From contig JAHDWJ010000002.1 of the NCBI GenBank assembly GCA_023384415.1, positions 129,563 to 193,562 on the forward strand: DNA of 64,000 bases, written 5' to 3'. The stretch comes from Anaerolineae bacterium. Lineage in GTDB: Bacteria > Chloroflexota > Anaerolineae > Promineifilales > Promineifilaceae. The position numbers and the translations under genes were made by a program. Below, piece after piece: positions 59,892 to 64,000 of this stretch. The first letter of the stretch is position 1; each line of letters opens with the position of its first letter. The notes beneath the pieces were generated by a model. It made no database searches. It was not told the origin of the DNA and saw only the letters and a program-made list of their open reading frames with translations.

Positions 59892-59939
59892 AATAGTCAT
59901 TTGACTATCCAATAAGATGTTATCATTTTATCGGCCGAT
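59892..59939. promoter_or_regulatory. Palindromic operator region between divergent repressor and early genes
   Basis: ATAGTCATTTGACTAT (59892-59907) is a perfect 7-bp inverted repeat around TT, and TATCGGCCGATA (59928-59939) is a perfect 12-base palindrome; a further GTCATTT follows at 59942. The divergent placement between the XRE gene and the leftward unit fits a lambda-like switch. Confidence 0.72.
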
Positions 59940-59989
59940 ATGGTCATTTCAGTACACAAATCTGATTGTAGAAATAAGGAAGGTGGAAA

Positions 59990-60367
59990 ATGGGTACAGA
60001 CGTGGTTCAACCAAGACTGAAGGAATGGGCGACTAAGATGAAAGAGCGATATGGCTGGTCCGTTCGTACCATTGCGGAAAATGCCGGCCTCTCACACAGC
60101 ACGGTTAATTTGTTTTTCCGGCCACACACACGGGTTGGTTGGGATTCATGTGTAGCCGTGGCCCGGGTCTTTGCCACACCTGAACGTAATGTGTTGGAAA
60201 TGGCGGAGCTGCTTTCCCCAGAACCGCCAGATACCCAAGATACCCGCTTGCTCAACAATATCTATCAAAACCTCAATGAAGATGATAGGCGCGATCTGAT
60301 AGCGTATGCAGAATACCTGCGTGATGGGCGCAAAAACCTGACACGCTACCGCGGCCGCGCCACCTGA
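59990..60367 (+). CDS. XRE-family repressor-like regulator
   Basis: 125 residues. HTH pattern in the N-terminal half: WSVRTIAENAGLSHSTVNLFFRP, then VGWDSCVAVARVF, and a helical C-terminus LLNNIYQNLNEDDRRDLIAYAEYLRDGR, as in short phage repressors of the Xre class without a peptidase domain. ATG 59990 follows AAGGAAGGTGG. It is the only rightward gene in this part and its promoter overlaps the palindromes, so autorepression is likely. Confidence 0.82.
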   Translation: MGTDVVQPRLKEWATKMKERYGWSVRTIAENAGLSHSTVNLFFRPHTRVGWDSCVAVARVFATPERNVLEMAELLSPEPPDTQDTRLLNNIYQNLNEDDRRDLIAYAEYLRDGRKNLTRYRGRAT

Positions 60368-60371
60368 TCAC

Positions 60372-60470
60372 TTACTCAACCTGCCCCATGAAGTAACACA
60401 CCCTCTGAATGCTCGCATCTATATGATCGTTATTTAACGTCACAGTGAACTGGGTGCTGATAGCCGACAT
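60372..60470 (-). CDS. Very small phage protein
   Basis: 32 residues (MSAISTQFTVTLNNDHIDA-SIQRVCYFMGQVE). ATG 60470 is preceded by a strong AGGGAGGTAATT, which supports translation; the frame also extends upstream without a site. Located directly after the zinc-ribbon gene, convergent with the repressor. Confidence 0.5.
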   Translation of the reverse strand: MSAISTQFTVTLNNDHIDASIQRVCYFMGQVE

Positions 60471-60687
60471 AATTACCTCCCTCATAATATTTACGAAAAT
60501 AACAAGAATGACAGAAACAAACGCCACCCTCATCATTACACGCCTCACATCTATAACTTGGGTCATCAGTATCTAAACCACCACATTCTGGACACGCTGT
60601 GAAATAGCGCACCGGTGCCGGCACAATGTCCAGGCTAGATAAAGACCTCTTACACTCAAAGCAGAAAACAGCAAAGTTATCAAACAT
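60430..60687 (-). CDS. Small zinc-ribbon protein with two or three Cys pairs
   Basis: 85 residues with CFEC, CPECGG, CEAC, CFCHSC, arranged as several zinc knuckles (NFAVFCFECKRS; PECGGLDTD; YRCEACND). ATG 60687 has TAGGAG upstream and overlaps the end of the Gp37/Gp68 gene. It resembles phage anti-restriction or DNA-binding ribbons but no family is certain. Confidence 0.6.
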   Translation of the reverse strand: MFDNFAVFCFECKRSLSSLDIVPAPVRYFTACPECGGLDTDDPSYRCEACNDEGGVCFCHSCYFRKYYEGGNYVGYQHPVHCDVK

Positions 60688-61591
60688 GATTTTCTCCTAT
60701 CCTAAATATGGGAAACTGGTTCCAAATCTGGCCGTCCAGGACTCGCCCCGCCGCCTTTTTGCCAACACGCTGTGGTTCAAATGGGAAACCAATCGGGGTA
60801 GCCCGGATTGGGCTATATTCCCCCCACTGCTTAAACAGAAACGGCACCTCAGCCGCCTGGCATTGATCACGGATACCCCGCACCCACTCAATTTTGGCAG
60901 GCCGGGCATTGGGGCCAGATTCACCCCCGACAATAACCCACCCAATTTGGGTCAGCCACCGTGAAAGGTCGATCATCCCTAACAATGGCTCGCAGCTCAG
61001 GAACAGCATACCTGTAAATTCCCACATGGTTTTAAGCTCCACCAGCAGTGGGACACGTTCATTTGCTTGCTCTTGATCTTCCACGCTGACCCCGAAATTA
61101 ATGTTGCTCAAGGTATAGCCAGTCATCCGTTTATTTGGTATCCAGCCCAGTATGTTTTCCGGCCGCTTCGTGAGCAAAAGCCAGTCCAAATTGGGGGTGA
61201 TGTGGATCAATTCAATTAAATTACGTCGCCAATTGTTCATCTCCATTCGCTGGTCCGGCTTATCCTCAAACACATCAGCCAAACTGGCGCAAAAGACACG
61301 GGCACGGGTTGGCTGAAGGCTGTTATCGCCACACGAAGGGCAGTACACAATGAATTCATGCCCCCGCCAGCCACAATGGGTACATTCAGCCCACTCCTGT
61401 TTATTCCAACGCAGCGGCTCTCCCCATGTTTTGGTGCGTATCCTGGTGCCACCAGGCCCCCATTGCACCTTCTTAAACCGCTTAGACATCATATTTTCAG
61501 CATAACAATACTTACACCCATCCGAAACCTTCGTACAGCCAACCCAGGGATTAAACGTGTGGTCAGCCCATTCAATATTCGTGTTCTCCAT
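60680..61591 (-). CDS. Gp37/Gp68 (DUF5131) family phage protein
   Basis: 303 residues from ATG 61591 (MENTNIEWADHTFNPW; AAAGGAAAAAATT upstream). CTKVSDGCKYCYAE at residues 19-32 is the cysteine motif of this family, which resembles the radical-SAM cluster motif. LTKRPENILGWIP and SCEPLLGMIDL with GGESGPNARP are also conserved elements. An extra zinc ribbon (CTHCG, 13 residues, CPSCG) is inserted near residues 70-90. The biochemical function of the family is not established; it is common in phages and mobile elements. Confidence 0.85.
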   Translation of the reverse strand: MENTNIEWADHTFNPWVGCTKVSDGCKYCYAENMMSKRFKKVQWGPGGTRIRTKTWGEPLRWNKQEWAECTHCGWRGHEFIVYCPSCGDNSLQPTRARVFCASLADVFEDKPDQRMEMNNWRRNLIELIHITPNLDWLLLTKRPENILGWIPNKRMTGYTLSNINFGVSVEDQEQANERVPLLVELKTMWEFTGMLFLSCEPLLGMIDLSRWLTQIGWVIVGGESGPNARPAKIEWVRGIRDQCQAAEVPFLFKQWGEYSPIRATPIGFPFEPQRVGKKAAGRVLDGQIWNQFPIFRIGENHV

Positions 61592-61602
61592 AATTTTTTC
61601 CT

Positions 61603-61902
61603 TTAGCCAACGATCTGCTGCCAGAACATGGCTGCTACATATAACAATGAGCAAATGCCCATGCCGAAGAAGATGCAGAAGAGCCACGCCGTCAACCGAA
61701 ACAACGCCTCGTCAATGAACAAATACCGCTTACCATCCACTTCTAGTTGGACAACTAGCCCCTCCATGCTCATCCGATGGCTTTTTGCGGCCCTCTTCGC
61801 CTGCGGCCGTGGCCAAGGGGGTGGGGCTGAGGGCATGGCGCAATAGGCACAGTCGTCATTCGCACATTCCCGCCGGTGCTTTTCATCAAAGGCCGCGTTC
61901 AT
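61603..61902 (-). CDS. Small phage membrane protein with N-terminal Cys pairs
   Basis: 99 residues. An N-terminal ECANDDCAYC motif is followed by a Pro/Ala linker and a beta part (LVVQLEVDGKRYLFIDEAL), then one C-terminal membrane helix (LTAWLFCIFFGMGICSLLYVAAMF). It starts 4 bases after the stop of the next small membrane protein gene, so the two are probably cotranslated. Confidence 0.55.
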   Translation of the reverse strand: MNAAFDEKHRRECANDDCAYCAMPSAPPPWPRPQAKRAAKSHRMSMEGLVVQLEVDGKRYLFIDEALFRLTAWLFCIFFGMGICSLLYVAAMFWQQIVG

Positions 61903-61906
61903 CGTG

Positions 61907-62083
61907 TCACCCCACTACGATGGTGTAAAGGCTAATACCAAACACCACAAAAAAGGCTATTCCAGCCCAAAGGCTCGCCCAATCTCGATTCCCGGTACGA
62001 GCTTCTACCCATACCCCCACCCCCATAAACGCGAGTAGAGAAACAATAAATGCCCCCCACAGTAAATTTAGAAATTCATTCAC
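61907..62083 (-). CDS. Small phage membrane protein, two helices
   Basis: 58 residues from GTG 62083, which overlaps the upstream stop (GTGA); protein begins MNEFLNLLWGAFIVSLLAFM, has a second helix SLWAGIAFFVVFGISLYTIV and no other features. Not long enough for standard ORF cut-offs but supported by the coupled start, the open frame and the tight packing. Confidence 0.6.
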   Translation of the reverse strand: MNEFLNLLWGAFIVSLLAFMGVGVWVEARTGNRDWASLWAGIAFFVVFGISLYTIVVG

Positions 62084-62199
62084 GGTCTTTGATCCTTTTT
62101 GTGGGCCATGAGCTTTCCAACCCCCACGCCCAGCAGAAATAATAGAATCAACGCCAACATCCCAAGCAGCGATAATGCTATAAAGTCAATTAACATCAT
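62080..62199 (-). CDS. Tiny phage membrane protein
   Basis: 39 residues (MMLIDFIALSLLGMLALILL, then FLLGVGVGKLMAHKKDQRP). One membrane helix and a basic tail. ATG 62199 (or 62196) follows AAAAGGAGC. The stop overlaps the next start, giving a chain of three small membrane proteins. Confidence 0.6.
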   Translation of the reverse strand: MMLIDFIALSLLGMLALILLFLLGVGVGKLMAHKKDQRP

Positions 62200-62208
62200 T
62201 TGCTCCTT

Positions 62209-62853
62209 TTAGCGGTCGTCGTCGGTCGTCGTCGGTTGCGTACCGCCGCCGACCGCCACTTCATGCACTGGGGTAGGGGGGTCTGGGGTTAAAAAACTCT
62301 GCCAAAATTCCCGGCCTGTGTCTGTAAGCTGCCCGGCCGCATCAAACAGCCCTAACCGTAAAAATTCTTGCCTGATTTCTGGGTACCTGTCCGAAACATT
62401 CTCAAAAACGCCGGTCTGAGCCAAAATCTGCCGGGTGAGCTTCCCTGTATGCAGAAAAATGCGAGCCAACACCTTCCATTGTGCTATTTTCAGGTTAAAT
62501 TTTGACATCTGGATGTGTTGGCCCGTGCCAGACAGTTTGGCAATCCAGGGCTGCACTAGCCGCTGATTTTCAGCCGATGAAGAGGGCAACGGCGGGGGCA
62601 CCATTTCTTCAATATAGGTGAAAGCACGTTCATCGTGCAGCCGCTTGCGATCCATCAGCATGTACCAAAAGGCCACTGCCCCCAATGTCACAGCCAGCCA
62701 AATCCCATTGCCCGTTTGCACTACCAATACCAGCCCCAAAACGCCCAGAAACGCGGCTATCCCCGACCAAAACGAGAAGAGCCATGCTTCCCCAAACGCT
62801 GGCGGCCGCGACCTGCGCTCCCTACGCACTACCACCTCATTTTCAGTCATCAT
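62209..62853 (-). CDS. Phage membrane protein with C-terminal helical (winged-helix-like) domain
   Basis: About 214 residues from ATG 62853 (GAGGT upstream; GTG 62859 also possible). Two helices (AWLFSFWSGIAAFLGVLGLVLV, GIWLAVTLGAVAFWYMLM), then a soluble part with VLARIFLHTGKLTRQILAQTG and YPEIRQEFLRLGLFDAAGQL, which looks like a winged helix. No known family. The C-terminus ends in a GTDDDR-type repeat. Confidence 0.55.
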   Translation of the reverse strand: MMTENEVVVRRERRSRPPAFGEAWLFSFWSGIAAFLGVLGLVLVVQTGNGIWLAVTLGAVAFWYMLMDRKRLHDERAFTYIEEMVPPPLPSSSAENQRLVQPWIAKLSGTGQHIQMSKFNLKIAQWKVLARIFLHTGKLTRQILAQTGVFENVSDRYPEIRQEFLRLGLFDAAGQLTDTGREFWQSFLTPDPPTPVHEVAVGGGTQPTTTDDDR

Positions 62854-62855
62854 AC

Positions 62856-63041
62856 TCACCTCTTCCTGTCTGGCTGGGCCTCTACCTCAACAATCTTGCC
62901 CGCTTTACCAGCATAAATAGCTTCAATAGCATACACCGCGGCCGCCCTGGCCCCAGCCTCATCCACAGCCTGCACCCGCATCATCTGCATCTGCCCCTCT
63001 ACCACATAACGTACCTGGTACATCCGTTGCTCACTTTTCAT
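62856..63041 (-). CDS. Small phage protein with beta-alpha-beta pattern
   Basis: 61 residues from ATG 63041 (MKSEQRMYQVRYVVEGQMQM), then VQAVDEAGARAAAVYAIEAI. It overlaps the end of the upstream gene by 11 bases. The pattern looks like a small single-domain ferredoxin-like or dsRNA-type fold; no function assigned. Confidence 0.5.
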   Translation of the reverse strand: MKSEQRMYQVRYVVEGQMQMMRVQAVDEAGARAAAVYAIEAIYAGKAGKIVEVEAQPDRKR

Positions 63042-63774
63042 CACAACCGCCCCTTGTCTCCTCAAGACAATAAAAACACAGCGGCCCCAAATGTTTGCCC
63101 AGGTTCAAGCCACAGCGGGTGCAATACGCTGGTCCCGGGCACCGTTCTAAGGGAATCCCTGGCACATGCGGCCAGCTGTGCCCCATCACCGCCGCATACA
63201 ACGTTCGCCTCTTCAGCCGGTACTTCCGCACCAGGTCAGGCAGCGCCACCCCATTCTCATAAAAATCAGCCCGGATACGAATAACCATTTTCGCATTCAA
63301 CAATCGCTGCTCTGAAGCCAGGCGTATCCGATACCCCGCCTGCACCAGCTTGTGCCGCAACGTTTGTTTATCACAGCCAGCATCCCCGGCCAACACCCGC
63401 AGACTCTCCCCAGCCTCATACCGCCGCCCCAGGTCAGCTATTTCCTGAGCCGACAGAGCGCAGCCAGACACCAGATCAACCGGCCGCTCCCGCTTATTGC
63501 GCTGCCAATAGACATAACATCGTGAGCAGCGGCCTTTGGCGGTATTTTTGGGCATATACATCTGCCCGCAAACAACACAGGCTTGCTGTTTCCTTCGGCG
63601 GCGGGGCAGCCTGGCTACAGGTGGGGGGTCAGTTAGCTCTTTCCACGTTCTACCTGTAGCCACGTTGTACACAACCATATAAGGCAATTTCAGTTGATCT
63701 GCCACCTGGCGCACTGAACTACCAGAATGGACCAGACGGCGAATCTTTCGGGCATATTGCAGCGTTACACTCAT
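63031..63774 (-). CDS. Zinc-ribbon/HTH DNA-binding phage protein
   Basis: 247 residues. Three HTH-like segments (SGSSVRQVADQLKLPYMVVY, AGESLRVLAGDAGCDKQTLR, GVALPDLVRKYRLKRRTLYA) are separated by zinc knuckles: CVVCGQMYMP...CSRCY near residue 70, and CPGPAYCTRCG with PLCFYC near the end. It is the largest regulator-like gene of the early leftward unit and could be an early transcription regulator or a homing-associated DNA binder. No nuclease motif is seen. Confidence 0.6.
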   Translation of the reverse strand: MSVTLQYARKIRRLVHSGSSVRQVADQLKLPYMVVYNVATGRTWKELTDPPPVARLPRRRRKQQACVVCGQMYMPKNTAKGRCSRCYVYWQRNKRERPVDLVSGCALSAQEIADLGRRYEAGESLRVLAGDAGCDKQTLRHKLVQAGYRIRLASEQRLLNAKMVIRIRADFYENGVALPDLVRKYRLKRRTLYAAVMGHSWPHVPGIPLERCPGPAYCTRCGLNLGKHLGPLCFYCLEETRGGCDEK

Positions 63775-63784
63775 GGCTATCTCC

Positions 63785-63988
63785 TCACTTCACCCGGAAA
63801 TCACGCCCCCACAAGCAAAAAACACATTGATGCGTCTCCGTAAACCGGTTAGTTTTCTTCAGCCAGATTGGGCCGCCACATTCCGGGCACCTATAGCCAG
63901 GGGGGGCAGGCTGCCAACCCCGTTGCAACCACGTCAGCATCTCACCAAATTGGGCACACGTTTGCCGGGTACGAATACTCCTGCTCAT
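63785..63988 (-). CDS. Small zinc-ribbon phage protein
   Basis: 67 residues with one zinc ribbon (YRCPECGGPIWL and HQCVFCLWG). It starts near the right edge of the window, so upstream context is not visible. No family recognised. Confidence 0.55.
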   Translation of the reverse strand: MSRSIRTRQTCAQFGEMLTWLQRGWQPAPPGYRCPECGGPIWLKKTNRFTETHQCVFCLWGRDFRVK

Positions 63989-64000
63989 ACCATTGCTCCA

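Overview
The window looks like a chromosome segment of a Chloroflexota-type bacterium carrying the left part of an integrated tailed-phage genome. The taxonomic guess is inferred from gene content: two large ArnT-like glycosyltransferases, a sortase, a CpXC/NB-ARC protein, a Rieske/cytochrome b/dihaem cytochrome c set, a fused aconitase X and a UbiD-family decarboxylase. It is also suggested by unusually dense GCGGCCGC octamers. No rRNA or other decisive marker is present.

Host part (1 to about 36,517). Positions 1-2725 hold the 5' part of a minus-strand STAND-type gene (CpXC zinc ribbon plus NB-ARC ATPase) that runs off the left edge. Positions 3115-11270 form a plus-strand cell-surface glycan cluster: flippase-like membrane protein, FAD oxidoreductase, sugar-nucleotide epimerase, nucleotide-sugar dehydrogenase, tRNA-Pro(CGG) on the minus strand, a GT39-like membrane glycosyltransferase and a sortase. 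Next come a CoA-binding protein and a respiratory operon (Rieske, cytochrome b, dihaem cytochrome c), tRNA-Val(TAC), pdxH with an MFS transporter, a second GT39-like protein, and the infC-rpmI-rplT operon, whose infC appears to start at ATT. An MrfA/YprA-like helicase with an embedded HNH motif follows. Then come a UbiD-family decarboxylase, an AI-2E-type transporter, a fused aconitase X, a CPA2-type antiporter, a thioesterase, a kinase with two FHA domains, and PadR-modABC.

The boundary lies at 36,473-36,517. There a minus-strand tRNA-Val(CAC) 3' half, still followed by its terminator, is cut inside the anticodon stem. This is what phage integration into a tRNA gene leaves behind, so the intact tRNA and the integrase are expected beyond the right edge.

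Phage part (about 36,518-64,000). After one small plus-strand secreted-protein gene, nearly everything is on the minus strand and reads right to left. The order is: early zinc-ribbon and small membrane proteins, a Gp37/Gp68 protein, an XRE repressor with a palindrome-rich control region, a primase-helicase, an iteron-like TGGAAGG cluster, small and large terminase, portal, minor head protein, scaffold, P22-like coat protein, head-tail connectors, tail tube, tail chaperone with a -1 frameshift site, tape measure and two tail proteins. No endolysin or integrase is recognised. The most unusual gene is a two-frame gene at 43,472-43,947. An in-phase A-AAA-AAA run joins a coiled-coil N-terminus to a C-terminal domain resembling the effector-associated (death-like) adaptor domains of bacterial STAND/conflict systems, and a small membrane protein gene follows immediately.
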